DNA from: Bacillus canaveralius
GTDB lineage: Bacteria > Bacillota > Bacilli > Bacillales > Cytobacillaceae
Direction of reading: 5' to 3'
Length of the DNA: 54,660 bases
Assembly: GCF_002860125.1 (NCBI RefSeq)
Contig: NZ_PGVA01000020.1
Span: 1-54,660, forward strand
The notes under the pieces were generated by a model, which had not been told where the DNA came from, made no database searches, and was given only the letters and a program-made list of their open reading frames with translations. A program made the translations under genes and the position numbers. The stretch's first letter is position 1. The number at the start of each line of letters is the position of its first letter. Below are positions 1 through 9,387 of the stretch, in pieces.

Positions 1-10
1 TTTTGCTTGC

Positions 11-32
11 TTGTTCAGTTTTCAAAGAGCAA
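11..32 (-). promoter_or_regulatory. boxA-like rRNA operon leader
   Basis: Read on the minus strand this is TGCTCTTTGAAAACTGAACA, the conserved motif found in the leader of Bacillus rRNA operons just before 16S rRNA. It lies downstream of two consensus promoters pointing left. The rRNA genes themselves would be beyond position 1, so this is an inference from the leader only. Confidence 0.7.
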
Positions 33-65
33 TAAATTCGTTTGCCGCCGAGAAGCGACTTTACT

Positions 66-94
66 AATATATCACGGTGTCGATATTATGTCAA
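66..94 (-). promoter_or_regulatory. rRNA operon promoter P2 (proximal)
   Basis: On the minus strand, TTGACA (89-94) and TATATT (66-71) are separated by exactly 17 bases. The promoter sits about 35 bases before the boxA-like leader. A perfect -35 and near-perfect -10 are typical of SigA rRNA promoters. Confidence 0.75.
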
Positions 95-161
95 CAACCT
101 TTTAAAAAGTATTTTCTAAATGTGATTGTTTAACATGTTTTGTTTGCGACACTGTTCATAT

Positions 162-190
162 ATAATATCACCCTCGTTCCAGCGCGTCAA
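162..190 (-). promoter_or_regulatory. rRNA operon promoter P1 (distal)
   Basis: On the minus strand, TTGACG (185-190) and TATTAT (162-167) are spaced by 17 bases, about 95 bases upstream of the proximal promoter. Tandem promoters of this kind are usual for Bacillus rrn operons. Confidence 0.65.
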
Positions 191-250
191 CACAATTCAG
201 GTGATTTTACAGATGGTATTTAAACCCAAATAAATAGCATTTAAACATAA

Positions 251-287
251 TAGCGCCTGACCGTTTCATAAAAACAGTCAGGCGCTA
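251..287 (-). terminator. terminator downstream of ptsG
   Basis: Perfect 11-bp arms TAGCGCCTGAC / GTCAGGCGCTA enclose a 15-base loop. On the minus strand they are followed by a T-rich stretch, about 30 bases after the ptsG stop. It separates ptsG from the rRNA promoters. Confidence 0.8.
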
Positions 288-317
288 ATTGCTTATATAT
301 AATAAGTAGAAACTAGT

Positions 318-2378
318 CTATTTCCGGATGGAAATAATGTTTTCTTCCTTTATATTTACACTTCCTGATTTGTTGATGGCAATTGATTCACCAGCAGAAA
401 GGTTAGTAAAGACAATCGGTGTTATCGTCGCAGTAGCATTGTTTTTAATATAGTCGAGATCTACCTTCAAGAGTGGTTGCCCGATCTTAACACGGTCATT
501 CTCAGCAACCAGTGCTTCAAAGCCTTGGCCTTTCAAATTAACCGTATCAATTCCGACATGAATTAATATCTCTCTGCCAGCATCGGAAAGGATTCCAATT
601 GCATGTTTCGTCGGGAATAAGTTTACGATCTTCCCATCTACAGGTGAAACAATCGTTCCGTCTGCGGGAATGATCGCGAAACCATCGCCCATCATTTTTC
701 CGGAAAAGACAGCATCCGGAACTTCGGTAATAGGCTTGATTTCCCCTTTAAGCGGAGAGACAAATACATCTTCTCCACCCTTTTCAGTTTGGAGCGCTTC
801 TGGATTTACTTCTTCGATTTGTTGCTCAATACCTTTTTCAGGAGCTTTTTCGATAACCCGCGGCTTTTTACCGTTCATAATATCTTTCATTTGTCCTTTA
901 ATCGTTTCAGAACGAGGTCCAAAGATTGCTTGTATGTTATCGCCAACTTCAAGAACTCCAGCAGCACCCAGCTTTTTCAGGCGATCTTTATCAACATTCT
1001 TAATGTCCTTGACAGAAACGCGCAGACGCGTAATACATGCATCAAGGTGGGCAATGTTTTCTTTACCACCCATTGCGTCCAGAATGTTAGAGGCCAAATC
1101 TCCCGCATGGGCAGTTGTCATTTCTTCTTCCTCAACCTCTTCGCGGCCAGGTGTCATTAAATTAAATTTGCGAATTGCAAAGCGGAATCCGAAATAGTAA
1201 ATAACTGAAAACACAAGTCCGACAGGAATGACAAGCCACGCGTTCGTTTGCGGGTTGATTAGGCCGAAGAGGATATAGTCAATCAATCCGCCGGAGAATG
1301 TCATTCCGATTTTCACATCTAATAAATGCATCGTCATAAATGACAGACCTGCAAAAATCGTATGAATTGCAAATAATAACGGCGCAACAAAAAGGAATGA
1401 GAATTCAATCGGCTCGGTAATACCCGTTAAGAAAGCTGTTAACGCGGCAGAAGCCATTAATCCGCCAACTACCGTTTTTCTTTCAGGTCGTGCTTCCTTG
1501 TAGATCGCTAATGCTGCAGCAGGTAATCCAAACATCATGAACGGGTATTTACCTGTCATAAATGTACCAGCAGTAAGATCTTGTACTCTATCCTGGATCT
1601 GCTCCATGAAAATCCGCTGGTCACCGCGAACGATTTCGCCAGCAGCATTCGTATATTGGCCAAACTCATACCAGAAAGGCGAATAGAATATATGATGCAG
1701 TCCGAACGGAATTAACGCCCGTTCAATCACACCAAAAACAAAAGCTGATAAAGGTAAATATGCGTGTACCATGTTTTGCGAAAACGTATTAAGGCCATTC
1801 TGAATTGGAGGCCAAATTAGCATCATCAATAATCCCAATAAAACTGCGCTTGCTGCAGTCACAATTGGAACAAAGCGTTTACCGGCAAAGAAGCCAAGAT
1901 AAGACGGCAGTTCAATTTCATAAAACCTGTTATACATATAAGCAGCGAGAATCCCGACGATAATACCTCCGAACACCCCCGATTGCAAGGTAGGAATCCC
2001 AAGCACTGCTGCGTATTCAAGGCTGCCTTCCAAGTCGGCGGCTTCAATCCCGAGCACCGTACCCATCGTTACATTCATTATTAAATAACCGATGATCGCT
2101 GCCAGTCCGGCAACACCTTCACCGCCAGCCAGGCCAATCGCAACCCCAACAGCAAAGAGTAATGGAAGATTGGCGAAAACAATATTTCCTGCTGCTTCCA
2201 TAACCGATGCAACCATTTCGACCGCCCCATTTTCAAGAAAAGGAGCAAGTTCAAGTAAAACCGGATTTTGCAATGCATTACCAAAGGCAAGCAATAAACC
2301 GGCGGCTGGTAAAAGGGCAACCGGAAGCATAAGCGCTTTACCGACTTTTTGCAACACTCCAAAAGCCTTTTTAAACAT
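318..2378 (-). CDS. ptsG: PTS glucose-specific enzyme IICBA (PtsG)
   Basis: This is a membrane permease that imports glucose and phosphorylates it using phosphate from HPr/EI. The 686-residue protein has the full IIC-IIB-IIA order. A multi-spanning IIC domain fills roughly residues 1-400. The IIB domain carries the phosphorylated cysteine in DACITRLR (about residue 447). A C-terminal IIA domain has the phosphorylatable histidine in ILIHVGID. Length and domain order match Bacillus PtsG. The neighbouring antiterminator gene glcT and the RAT/terminator in the 5' leader support glucose rather than N-acetylglucosamine as substrate. Expression should be induced when GlcT is dephosphorylated. An RBS-like GGGAGG lies just before the ATG. 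Confidence 0.93.
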   Translation of the reverse strand: MFKKAFGVLQKVGKALMLPVALLPAAGLLLAFGNALQNPVLLELAPFLENGAVEMVASVMEAAGNIVFANLPLLFAVGVAIGLAGGEGVAGLAAIIGYLIMNVTMGTVLGIEAADLEGSLEYAAVLGIPTLQSGVFGGIIVGILAAYMYNRFYEIELPSYLGFFAGKRFVPIVTAASAVLLGLLMMLIWPPIQNGLNTFSQNMVHAYLPLSAFVFGVIERALIPFGLHHIFYSPFWYEFGQYTNAAGEIVRGDQRIFMEQIQDRVQDLTAGTFMTGKYPFMMFGLPAAALAIYKEARPERKTVVGGLMASAALTAFLTGITEPIEFSFLFVAPLLFAIHTIFAGLSFMTMHLLDVKIGMTFSGGLIDYILFGLINPQTNAWLVIPVGLVFSVIYYFGFRFAIRKFNLMTPGREEVEEEEMTTAHAGDLASNILDAMGGKENIAHLDACITRLRVSVKDIKNVDKDRLKKLGAAGVLEVGDNIQAIFGPRSETIKGQMKDIMNGKKPRVIEKAPEKGIEQQIEEVNPEALQTEKGGEDVFVSPLKGEIKPITEVPDAVFSGKMMGDGFAIIPADGTIVSPVDGKIVNLFPTKHAIGILSDAGREILIHVGIDTVNLKGQGFEALVAENDRVKIGQPLLKVDLDYIKNNATATITPIVFTNLSAGESIAINKSGSVNIKEENIISIRK

Positions 2379-2450
2379 AATAAAAACCTCCCGTTAAATT
2401 CTTTCAGCTCATAAAGCGTTTTCATCATCGCGCATCAAAAGCAAATAAAA

Positions 2451-2544
2451 AAGGCATGAGAAAAGAGTACGATTGAATAGGAGTTGCACTTAAGGGTAGA
2501 ATACCCTGAATACTCCATTCCAATTATCTTCTTTACTCATGCCT
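2451..2544 (-). promoter_or_regulatory. RAT antiterminator overlapping a terminator in the ptsG leader
   Basis: On the minus strand, AGGCATGAGTAAAG (2531-2544) can pair with CTTTTCTCATGCCT (from 2451), followed by TTTTTTA, giving a factor-independent terminator. Nested inside is GAATGGAGT...AACTCCTATTC enclosing AGGGTA...TACCCT. This imperfect hairpin resembles the ribonucleic antiterminator (RAT) bound by BglG/SacT/GlcT proteins. It lies between glcT and ptsG, the arrangement known in B. subtilis: GlcT binding would stabilise the RAT and let transcription reach ptsG. Confidence 0.8.
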
Positions 2545-2574
2545 GATCGTATCAGTAACACGTTAAGATAATAC

Positions 2575-3417
2575 CTATTTATTTTTCTTCTGAAGCCTCT
2601 GCAAATGCATTGTCAAATAGACTGCTTCAGCGTCATAAACTTGCTTCTTCATTACTTGCTGCATGACTTTAATGAGCTTCCAGGCTAGATTATAGCATAA
2701 AGGATATTCTTCCTTCAATAGTGAAGATATTTTTTCAGGCTCATCCACTTTTTCTCCTGTCATGACGCGCTCAATCGCAAACCGCAAATGACGGACAAGC
2801 CTCATATAATCGACTGATTCTTTATCAATTTTAATATCAAGCTGTTCCTCAATCATATCAAGCAGCTTTGTTACGAGCTGTGAATGCTGATTCACGTCTG
2901 ATAAATTTTTATTGGTTAAAGCACTGTGGATATGCAGAGCAATGAAGCCGACTTCCCCTTCCGGCAAATGAATTCCTGTCTTTTTGCCGATTAGTGTGAC
3001 CACTTCTTTAGCCAGTTTATATTCAAAAGGGTAAAGCGCTTTTGTTTCAATTAAAAACGGGTTGTTAATCTCCATTCCCTTTGAAAGCCGGCTTACCGCA
3101 AAAAGGAGGTGGTCAGTAAGGGCAACATGAATATGTTCATTTAACGGTTCCGATGTGTTTTCCTTTATATGGAGTGTCGCTGTAATAATAGCCTCAAGTA
3201 AATGGTCCTCCAGTAAAGGCAAGAGCTTTAAGTAATTTTCCTGTTCTTTCTCATTTTTAAGAACAAACAGCTTTTCAGCTGTATTTTCCTCAATTTGATC
3301 ATCCTTTTTCCGATTAAAGCCGATCCCTTTACCGATTAAGACTACTTCGCCGTATTCGGGATGGACAGCGATTATAACATTATTGTTTAAAGCCTTACTC
3401 ACCGATAAATTCGCCAT
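2575..3417 (-). CDS. glcT: PtsGHI transcription antiterminator GlcT (BglG family)
   Basis: This RNA-binding antiterminator controls ptsG. An N-terminal co-antiterminator domain of about 60 residues (NNNVIIAV, GKGIGF) is followed by two PTS regulatory domains. PRD1 has histidines in EHIHVALTDH and ALHIHSAL; PRD2 has them in LVRHLRFA and LTMHLQRL. PTS phosphorylation of PRD histidines sets activity in this family. The start is placed at the ATG at 3417, which follows GGAGGAATCAA, rather than an in-frame start seven codons earlier. About 280 residues is the family's usual length. It lies directly upstream of ptsG and has its own promoter. Confidence 0.92.
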   Translation of the reverse strand: MANLSVSKALNNNVIIAVHPEYGEVVLIGKGIGFNRKKDDQIEENTAEKLFVLKNEKEQENYLKLLPLLEDHLLEAIITATLHIKENTSEPLNEHIHVALTDHLLFAVSRLSKGMEINNPFLIETKALYPFEYKLAKEVVTLIGKKTGIHLPEGEVGFIALHIHSALTNKNLSDVNQHSQLVTKLLDMIEEQLDIKIDKESVDYMRLVRHLRFAIERVMTGEKVDEPEKISSLLKEEYPLCYNLAWKLIKVMQQVMKKQVYDAEAVYLTMHLQRLQKKNK

Positions 3418-3456
3418 TTGATTCCTCCGCCTTACCAAGCTTTTCTATCCATCTAC

Positions 3457-3485
3457 ATGGTAGCGGAGAGCATAAACTAAGTCAA
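3457..3485 (-). promoter_or_regulatory. glcT promoter
   Basis: On the minus strand, TTGACT (3480-3485) and TACCAT (3457-3462) are 17 bases apart, about 40 bases before the chosen glcT start. This is a SigA-type match. Confidence 0.6.
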
Positions 3486-3497
3486 CGCATAAAGAAA

Positions 3498-3522
3498 GAG
3501 AACCGCACAGTGTACGATTCTC
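3498..3522 (-). terminator. terminator downstream of pbuG
   Basis: On the minus strand GAGAATCG and CGGTTCTC form an 8-bp stem with one G-T pair, followed by TTTCTTT. It lies 10 bases after the pbuG stop and just before the glcT -35 box. Confidence 0.65.
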
Positions 3523-3531
3523 CATAATGTT

Positions 3532-4866
3532 CTATCTAAGAACAAAGATGAAATACAGTATAAAAATCATAGCCAAAGCATACATGATTGGATGTATCTC
3601 GCGGCCGCGGCCTTTCGTGATCATCGTAATCGGATAAAAAATAAATCCGATTGCAATTCCGGTTGCGATACTATAAGTCAACGGCATCGCGATGATCGTC
3701 AAAAACGATGGAACAGCAATTTCAAATCGTGTCCAATCTATTTGCCCTAAAGATGCGACCATTAACACGCCAACTATGATCAATGCAGGCGCCGTTACCG
3801 GTGCCGTAATTACTTCAAGCAACGGCGAGAAGAATAAAGCAAGTAGAAAAAATCCCGCTGTTACAATGGAAGCGAAGCCTGTTCTTGCACCCGCAGCGAC
3901 ACCCGCTGATGATTCGATATACGAAGTCGTTGTTGATGTTCCTAACACGGCTCCGATCACTGTTCCGCAAGAATCGGCAAATAGTGCTTTTCCCGCGCGC
4001 GGCAGCTTATTATCTTTGATTAATCCCGCCTGGTTTGCCACAGCAACTAAAGTTCCTGCTGTGTCAAAGAAATCTACAAACAAGAGCGTCAAGATGACGA
4101 CTAACATTTGTACAGTAAACAGCTGGCTGTCGCCGGTAAACGCCTGGAAGGCCGCCCCAAAGGTAGGTTCAATACTAGGCACAGCGCCGACTACTGCTGA
4201 AGGACTTTTAATCAGGTTAAAAATCATCCCGGCGATGGTGGTGATCACCATTCCGATAAAGATTCCGCCTTTAATCCCTCTTGTCATTAAAATAACGGTG
4301 ATGAAAATCCCGAATACCGCCAGCAGTGTATTTCCATTCGTTAAATCACCAAGCCCGACCAATACCGCATCATCATTTGTTATAATGCCGGCGTTTTGAA
4401 ACCCGATAAAGGTAATAAACAAACCGATCCCGGCCGCTACGGCATATTTTAACTCTGCCGGAATTGCATTAATAATTTTTTCACGCAATCCCGATAGTGT
4501 TAGCAACATCATAACCAGACCTGAAATAAGCACACCGGAGAGAGCCGTTTGCCATGGTATCCCCATTGTAAGTACGACCGTATAAGCAAAAAATGCATTC
4601 AAACCCATCCCTGGAGCAAGAGCAATCGGGTACCTTGCGACCAGTCCCATGACCAGAGACCCTAAAGCAGCTGCAAGCGCAGTTGCGACGAATACAGAAC
4701 CGTAATCCATTCTCATCGAATCCGGCAAATCAGGCACGGTCTGCAATGACAATGTGATTGGATTAACAATAAGAATATAGGCCATTGATAAGAAAGTTGT
4801 TAAACCGCCAAGAAACTCACGGCGATAATTTGTTCCCAGTTCTTCAAACTGAAAATACTTTTTCAT
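3532..4866 (-). CDS. pbuG: guanine/hypoxanthine permease PbuG (NCS2/AzgA type)
   Basis: A purine-base importer of the cytoplasmic membrane. The 444-residue protein is almost entirely hydrophobic helices and has the AzgA-type signatures GLTTFLSMAYILIVNP near the N terminus, APGMGLNAFFAYT (about residue 85), DFFDTAGTL (about 265) and GTSTTTSYIESSAG (about 310). Length fits the family. It is the last gene of the guaA-pbuG pair known from B. subtilis (pbuG, formerly yebB). It has its own guanine riboswitch and promoter, so uptake should fall when guanine is plentiful. The substrate is inferred from the riboswitch and synteny. Confidence 0.9.
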   Translation of the reverse strand: MKKYFQFEELGTNYRREFLGGLTTFLSMAYILIVNPITLSLQTVPDLPDSMRMDYGSVFVATALAAALGSLVMGLVARYPIALAPGMGLNAFFAYTVVLTMGIPWQTALSGVLISGLVMMLLTLSGLREKIINAIPAELKYAVAAGIGLFITFIGFQNAGIITNDDAVLVGLGDLTNGNTLLAVFGIFITVILMTRGIKGGIFIGMVITTIAGMIFNLIKSPSAVVGAVPSIEPTFGAAFQAFTGDSQLFTVQMLVVILTLLFVDFFDTAGTLVAVANQAGLIKDNKLPRAGKALFADSCGTVIGAVLGTSTTTSYIESSAGVAAGARTGFASIVTAGFFLLALFFSPLLEVITAPVTAPALIIVGVLMVASLGQIDWTRFEIAVPSFLTIIAMPLTYSIATGIAIGFIFYPITMITKGRGREIHPIMYALAMIFILYFIFVLR

Positions 4867-4956
4867 TCCCTTTTCCCCCTAGAATATTGTGTAGGCCGAT
4901 TTATAACACAAAAATGAATTCATCATTTCGACATATACCCGAAAAATAAAAAAAAA

Positions 4957-4985
4957 ACGCACCGGTTCAGTTCTACCGGAGCGCT
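4957..4985 (-). terminator. regulatory terminator of the pbuG guanine riboswitch
   Basis: On the minus strand GCGCTCCGGT and ACCGGTGCG pair around AGAACTGA and are followed by a run of T. The 5' arm and the bases just before it (GTCAAGCGC, + 4981-4989) can instead pair with AGCTTGAC of the aptamer (+ 5073-5080). That gives a mutually exclusive antiterminator, so guanine binding should favour termination. Confidence 0.8.
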
Positions 4986-5067
4986 TGACGAAAGGCCTGT
5001 GCATCATAAAGGGAGATAAAAAAAATCCTTAAAAACAAAAGGCATTCCCCTAATAAAAACACATACC

Positions 5068-5132
5068 TCGTAGTCAAGCTATTTACGGCAGCTTGGTAGA
5101 AACTTCTGGGCCATATTCCCAACATTATACGA
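5068..5132 (-). promoter_or_regulatory. guanine riboswitch (purine aptamer) upstream of pbuG
   Basis: On the minus strand the aptamer runs from TCGTATAAT to TTGACTACGA. P1 arms TCGTA/TACGA close a three-way junction with the conserved AATATGGC and GTTTCTACC segments. The base that sets specificity, in TTGACTACG, is C (adenine aptamers have U here), so the ligand should be guanine or hypoxanthine. The leader continues into a terminator before pbuG. Confidence 0.92.
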
Positions 5133-5164
5133 CGTATTATGACAATATTCTTTTTGCTTTATAC

Positions 5165-5193
5165 ATTTTATCAAGGGGCGTATGTCCCGTCAA
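5165..5193 (-). promoter_or_regulatory. pbuG promoter
   Basis: On the minus strand TTGACG (5188-5193) and TAAAAT (5165-5170) are 17 bases apart. They lie about 30 bases before the aptamer, which places the transcript start just ahead of the riboswitch. Confidence 0.65.
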
Positions 5194-5278
5194 CAAATAA
5201 ACGAACATTATTCCTGTTTTTTGAATTTTCGTTCGTGTATTCTATCACTTCAAAGCCATGAAAATGTTTGACTGAAAA

Positions 5279-5313
5279 GGAAAGGACCGGGATCCGGTCC
5301 GAGGTACTTTCCT
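5279..5313 (-). terminator. terminator downstream of guaA
   Basis: On the minus strand GGACCGG and CCGGTCC form a tight GC-rich hairpin, flanked by GGAAAG/CTTTCC and followed by TTTTC. It lies about 30 bases after the guaA stop. Confidence 0.7.
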
Positions 5314-5340
5314 TATCATTGCTCGCTTCTGAATCCGCTC

Positions 5341-6894
5341 TTATTCCCACTCAATTGTTGCTGGCGGCTTGCTTGTGATATCGTAGACAACCCTGTTAAT
5401 ATGATCCACTTCATTAACGATCCGCGTTGAAATGATTTCAAGTACATCCCAGGGGATTCGTGCCCAGTCTGATGTCATTCCGTCAATTGAGGTAACAGCA
5501 CGAATGCCAATTGTGTAATCATAAGTGCGGGCATCACCCATTACTCCGACGCTGCGGATATCAGGAAGGACCGTAAAGTATTGCCAAATATCACGATCCA
5601 GACCCGCCTTCTTAATTTCTTCGCGTAAAATGGCATCCGATTCGCGGACAATTTCAAGTTTTTCCTCGGAAATCTCACCAAGGACGCGAATTCCCAAGCC
5701 TGGTCCCGGGAACGGCTGGCGCCAGACAATCTCATCGGGAATACCAAGCTCGGTGCCAAGAGCCCGAACTTCATCTTTAAACAGCGTATTAAGAGGCTCG
5801 ATCAGCTTGAATTGCATGTCTTCCGGCAATCCGCCAACATTGTGGTGCGATTTTATCGTCTGCGCTGTCGCCGTGCCGCTCTCAATAATATCTGTATAAA
5901 GGGTTCCTTGTGCTAAAAATTCGATGCCCTCAAGTTTTGTTGCCTCATCGTCAAACACATAAATAAATTCGTTTCCAATAATTTTACGTTTTTGCTCAGG
6001 ATCGGAAATACCGTTTAATTTAGTTAAGAAACGGTCCTTCGCATCGACTTTAATCACGTTCATATTAAATCCATCGGCAAATGTTTTCATAACACTGTCG
6101 GCTTCATTTTTGCGAAGAAGGCCGTGATCGACAAAAATACATGTCAATTGGTCGCCGATCGCTTTATGAATCAGCACAGCTACCACCGATGAATCGACGC
6201 CGCCACTCAACGCACAAAGAACTTTTTTATCACCAACAGAATGACGGATTTTTTCCATCTCGATTTCAATAAAGTTTTCCATGGACCAGTCGCCCGTGCA
6301 CTCGCAGGCATTGAATACAAAATTTCTGATCATATCGTTTCCATATACAGAATGCCTTACCTCAGGGTGAAATTGGACACCATATAAGCGGCGCTCTTCA
6401 TTGCTGATTGCAGCAATCGGGCATGACGGATTGGTGCCATCTACTGTAAAACCTTCAGGCGCTTCAACGACAAGATCGCCGTGACTCATCCATACGACCT
6501 GTTCATCGGGCAGCCCGGCAAGCATTCGATTTGACTGCTGCACCTTCATGACTGCTTTTCCATATTCGCGGTTTTTGGCGCGTTCTACTTTTCCGCCAAA
6601 ATGCATCGTCATTAATTGCATTCCATAGCAAATCCCCAAAATAGGCAGGCCCAATTCAAAAATTTCCTCATCACAGCGGAAAGAGTTTTCTCCGTAAACG
6701 CTATTTGGCCCGCCGGAGAATATAATTCCTTTCGGATTCATTTTTTTGATCTCTTCTGCCGTAATGGTATGGGGATGCAACTCACTGTAAACCCCAAATT
6801 CACGAATTCTTCTGGTAATCAATTGATTGTATTGGCTGCCGAAATCGAGCACCACGATCATTTCCTGGTGTTGCAATTCTGTTTTCCCTGGCAA
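5341..6894 (-). CDS. guaA: GMP synthase (glutamine-hydrolysing)
   Basis: Converts XMP to GMP using glutamine and ATP, the last step of guanine nucleotide synthesis, in the cytoplasm. The N-terminal class I glutamine amidotransferase domain (residues about 10-200) begins [13 protein letters not shown]. It has the catalytic cysteine in LGICYGMQL and the histidine in VQFHPEV. The ATP-pyrophosphatase domain has the P-loop LSGGVDSSV. The C-terminal dimerisation domain ends in the conserved PPATIEWE. I place the start at TTG 6894 because GAGGTGA (6900-6906) lies 5 bases before it; the in-frame TTG at 6912 overlaps that RBS. It is preceded by a guanine riboswitch and promoter of its own. Confidence 0.96.
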   Translation of the reverse strand: MPGKTELQHQEMIVVLDFGSQYNQLITRRIREFGVYSELHPHTITAEEIKKMNPKGIIFSGGPNSVYGENSFRCDEEIFELGLPILGICYGMQLMTMHFGGKVERAKNREYGKAVMKVQQSNRMLAGLPDEQVVWMSHGDLVVEAPEGFTVDGTNPSCPIAAISNEERRLYGVQFHPEVRHSVYGNDMIRNFVFNACECTGDWSMENFIEIEMEKIRHSVGDKKVLCALSGGVDSSVVAVLIHKAIGDQLTCIFVDHGLLRKNEADSVMKTFADGFNMNVIKVDAKDRFLTKLNGISDPEQKRKIIGNEFIYVFDDEATKLEGIEFLAQGTLYTDIIESGTATAQTIKSHHNVGGLPEDMQFKLIEPLNTLFKDEVRALGTELGIPDEIVWRQPFPGPGLGIRVLGEISEEKLEIVRESDAILREEIKKAGLDRDIWQYFTVLPDIRSVGVMGDARTYDYTIGIRAVTSIDGMTSDWARIPWDVLEIISTRIVNEVDHINRVVYDITSKPPATIEWE

Positions 6895-7007
6895 AATGGT
6901 CACCTCGTTCAAATTTGTTGAAAGCTGTCAGTTTAATTCTATTATTTACTGTTGGGTCAAAAATCTTCAATAAACAAATAAAACCAGAATTCTCCCTGAA
7001 AAAAACT

Positions 7008-7058
7008 AAAGGCAGAATTCCGGCTTTTATGCGTGCTGATAAAAGAATGATCTGCCTT
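7008..7058 (-). terminator. regulatory terminator in the guaA leader
   Basis: On the minus strand AAGGCAGA directly after the aptamer can pair with TCTGCCTTT about 40 bases later, followed by AGTTTTTTT. The first four bases of the stem (AAGG) are also the end of aptamer helix P1, so terminator and ligand-bound P1 compete at their junction. This geometry differs from the pbuG switch. Confidence 0.65.
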
Positions 7059-7125
7059 CATAGTCAAATCATTTACGGTGATTTGGTAGAAACTTTCGAA
7101 CCCTATTTTCGAGGATATATGAAGG
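7055..7125 (-). promoter_or_regulatory. guanine riboswitch (purine aptamer) upstream of guaA
   Basis: On the minus strand CCTTCATATA and TATGAAGG form P1 around the conserved GTTTCTACCAAAT and CCGTAAAT segments. The specificity position in TTTGACTATG is C, so the ligand should be guanine-type. It is the second purine riboswitch within about 2 kb and gives guaA its own control separate from pbuG. Confidence 0.92.
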
Positions 7126-7150
7126 TAAGTACAATATATAGTTCCAAAAC

Positions 7151-7180
7151 ATTGTATCAGGTGATCATTTTTTCGGTCAA
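7151..7180 (-). promoter_or_regulatory. guaA promoter
   Basis: On the minus strand TTGACC (7175-7180) and TACAAT (7151-7156) are spaced by 18 bases, about 25 bases before the aptamer. The -35 box overlaps the stop codon of the preceding transglutaminase gene. Confidence 0.65.
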
Positions 7181-9387
7181 GCACTCGTTTTTTTAATTAA
7201 ATTTTCCCACAATTCCTTCATTTCAGCCCAGCTGCCTTCCTGAAGAGTTCCCCTGTACAAGAAGTGTTCATATTTATCAGTTAAGCTGGACATTTCTTGC
7301 GAAGAAAAGAAAGAATCAATATAATTGGCATACTCTCTTAACGTCTGGTCGTCTTTTCGTATTAACCCAAAGCGGTGAAATTGCTTTAACAAAACTAAAT
7401 AAGCCTGTGCAAAATCTTCATTGTTGTTTTTGTGCCTGAATCGCCAAATAAAGTAATATGGCAGCCACTTTGTCCTTGTTTTATACAAAATAACCGCAAT
7501 GATAGCTGCTCCGCCAACCGCCAAAAAGATACGGTCCCAATGCGCAGCAAAGAAGTCTTTTATGGCTTCCCATGCATGCTTGAAGGAAAACGTTGAATTA
7601 CTGTCACCGTTTGTTTCTTTGGATTTGTCCTGCTCAGGTATGTGTGGTCTTTGTGCAGGAGTGGCTGTCTGTGCATTCGGCTGCTGCGCTGTAACAGAGT
7701 CGTAATTAAAGCGGGTACTATTTGAAAAGCCTTGCGTCGGTTCAAACTGAACCCAGCCAGCGTTCGGGAAAAATACTTCTACCCAGGAATGGGCATTATT
7801 GTTGGTTATCTCGAAGATCCGTTTGTTTGGGCCGATCATCTCGATAAATTCCCCTTCCGTATACCCTTTTACCCAGCGGGTCGGAATACCGAGTGTCCGC
7901 AGCATAATGGCCATTGAAGACGAATAATTATCGCAATAGCCCTTCTGGGTCTCAAACAAAAATTGATCGACATAATCATCGGTTGGTCCCGGAACCGCGA
8001 CATCAGTCTGGTCATAAGTAAAGCCGCTTCTACCAAAATACTGTTCGATCTTCCTCGCTTTATTAAACCATGATGTCTCTCCTGCTGTAATCTCCTCAGC
8101 CAATTCCCTGACTCTCGCGGGAAGCTGCTCAGGAACCTGCGTATACTGTTCAATGAATGCACTTTCCAGCCCAACACGATTTGCATCGACCGTTTCGCGC
8201 AACGCAGTCACGCTGTATTCAGGCATTTCATAGTTTACTGTGTACTGGTTAATCGGGGCCAACTCGCCTGACCGCAGCGTATTAATTTTTTCCGTTATCG
8301 GATTTGCCTCAAACGTATAGCCGACATCCCCGGAAATTTCCTTGAGTCCAACCGGATATGTGATATGTGAGTAATTCTGAGTGAAAAACAGCGACCCTTC
8401 CCGCTCAGACGTTTTTATCCCCTCCGGTGTAGCAGAAATTGGAACGGGTTCATTTTCGGCGAATGGAACCAATGGCTGATTTTCCCCGGAAGTGACCCAG
8501 CCTTTCCCCGTATAGACATCCTTTGTCTCCACCTTCCAGTAATGGCGTGACTCAACTTCCGCTCTGAACACGACTTGATTACTGCCGATGAATGGTCCGC
8601 CAAGCTGCGAATCATCTGTTCCATAACCAACTCTTCGTATGCCTCCCCCTTCTCCGCTGCCACTTTCCTGATTATAGGATGTGATAAAAGGGACAGGATC
8701 TGGCCAAATCGGTTCTGCCTTAGGTGCAACGTAACCGAAGATTGCACTGACCGCGACCATCCCGGCCAGCGGTATAATCCATCTTTTCGAAAAAACCGAT
8801 CCTTTATTAATCGATTCCTTCTCCACCAAACGGAAAAAAGTGAGCAGTCCCATCAACGTAAATCCGCCAATAACTGTGCGGACGATGGCTCCATCAGCTT
8901 GATAAGGCGTGAACGTATCTAGGACAGTAATATAAATTAACGTCATAAAGAAGAAAACAAATATTTTCCGGCGGCTTATCAGCCAATATTGGATCAGGTA
9001 GGCCATTAGCCATAAAAGCACAAAGAATAACAGGCTCCGGAACATATCCGTCAGTTGCTGCCATTCTGCAGCCAGGATGAACACTGCATTACTTTGAATA
9101 TCTGTGATGAATGACGGGATCCACTGCAAACTGAAGAAAGAACCTTCCAGATGAAAATAGTTTAAAGCATAAACAATATAAACAACTTTTACAGCTGCCC
9201 CAAAAACTTTGCGATACCCTAGAATGGATAGTCCGAAAGCAAGGATTAGGAAAATCAAGAATATATGGATATTACCAGTTGCAGTCAGTTGTTCAAGCGG
9301 CTGAAGCCATTCCCATAAAAGCAAAAACCCGAAAATATAGAGCAAAAGATTTGGAAAACCTTTGCCGGATGTGCTGGAGGTCATCAT
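7177..9387 (-). CDS. yebA: membrane transglutaminase-like protein (YebA/TgpA family)
   Basis: A membrane protein with an extracytoplasmic transglutaminase-like domain. Several N-terminal helices (residues about 10-230) anchor it. The transglutaminase core has the cysteine in GYCDNYSSS (about residue 480) and the histidine in NAHSWVEV (about 534), then FEPTQG. One further helix near residue 610 (FLAVGGAAIIAVIL) leads to a cytoplasmic tail of the DUF4129 type. It overlaps yeaD by 4 bp and belongs to the MoxR-DUF58-transglutaminase trio, a set often linked to envelope functions; its substrate is unknown. At 736 residues it has the family's usual length, and gene order matches B. subtilis. Confidence 0.88.
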   Translation of the reverse strand: MMTSSTSGKGFPNLLLYIFGFLLLWEWLQPLEQLTATGNIHIFLIFLILAFGLSILGYRKVFGAAVKVVYIVYALNYFHLEGSFFSLQWIPSFITDIQSNAVFILAAEWQQLTDMFRSLLFFVLLWLMAYLIQYWLISRRKIFVFFFMTLIYITVLDTFTPYQADGAIVRTVIGGFTLMGLLTFFRLVEKESINKGSVFSKRWIIPLAGMVAVSAIFGYVAPKAEPIWPDPVPFITSYNQESGSGEGGGIRRVGYGTDDSQLGGPFIGSNQVVFRAEVESRHYWKVETKDVYTGKGWVTSGENQPLVPFAENEPVPISATPEGIKTSEREGSLFFTQNYSHITYPVGLKEISGDVGYTFEANPITEKINTLRSGELAPINQYTVNYEMPEYSVTALRETVDANRVGLESAFIEQYTQVPEQLPARVRELAEEITAGETSWFNKARKIEQYFGRSGFTYDQTDVAVPGPTDDYVDQFLFETQKGYCDNYSSSMAIMLRTLGIPTRWVKGYTEGEFIEMIGPNKRIFEITNNNAHSWVEVFFPNAGWVQFEPTQGFSNSTRFNYDSVTAQQPNAQTATPAQRPHIPEQDKSKETNGDSNSTFSFKHAWEAIKDFFAAHWDRIFLAVGGAAIIAVILYKTRTKWLPYYFIWRFRHKNNNEDFAQAYLVLLKQFHRFGLIRKDDQTLREYANYIDSFFSSQEMSSLTDKYEHFLYRGTLQEGSWAEMKELWENLIKKTSA

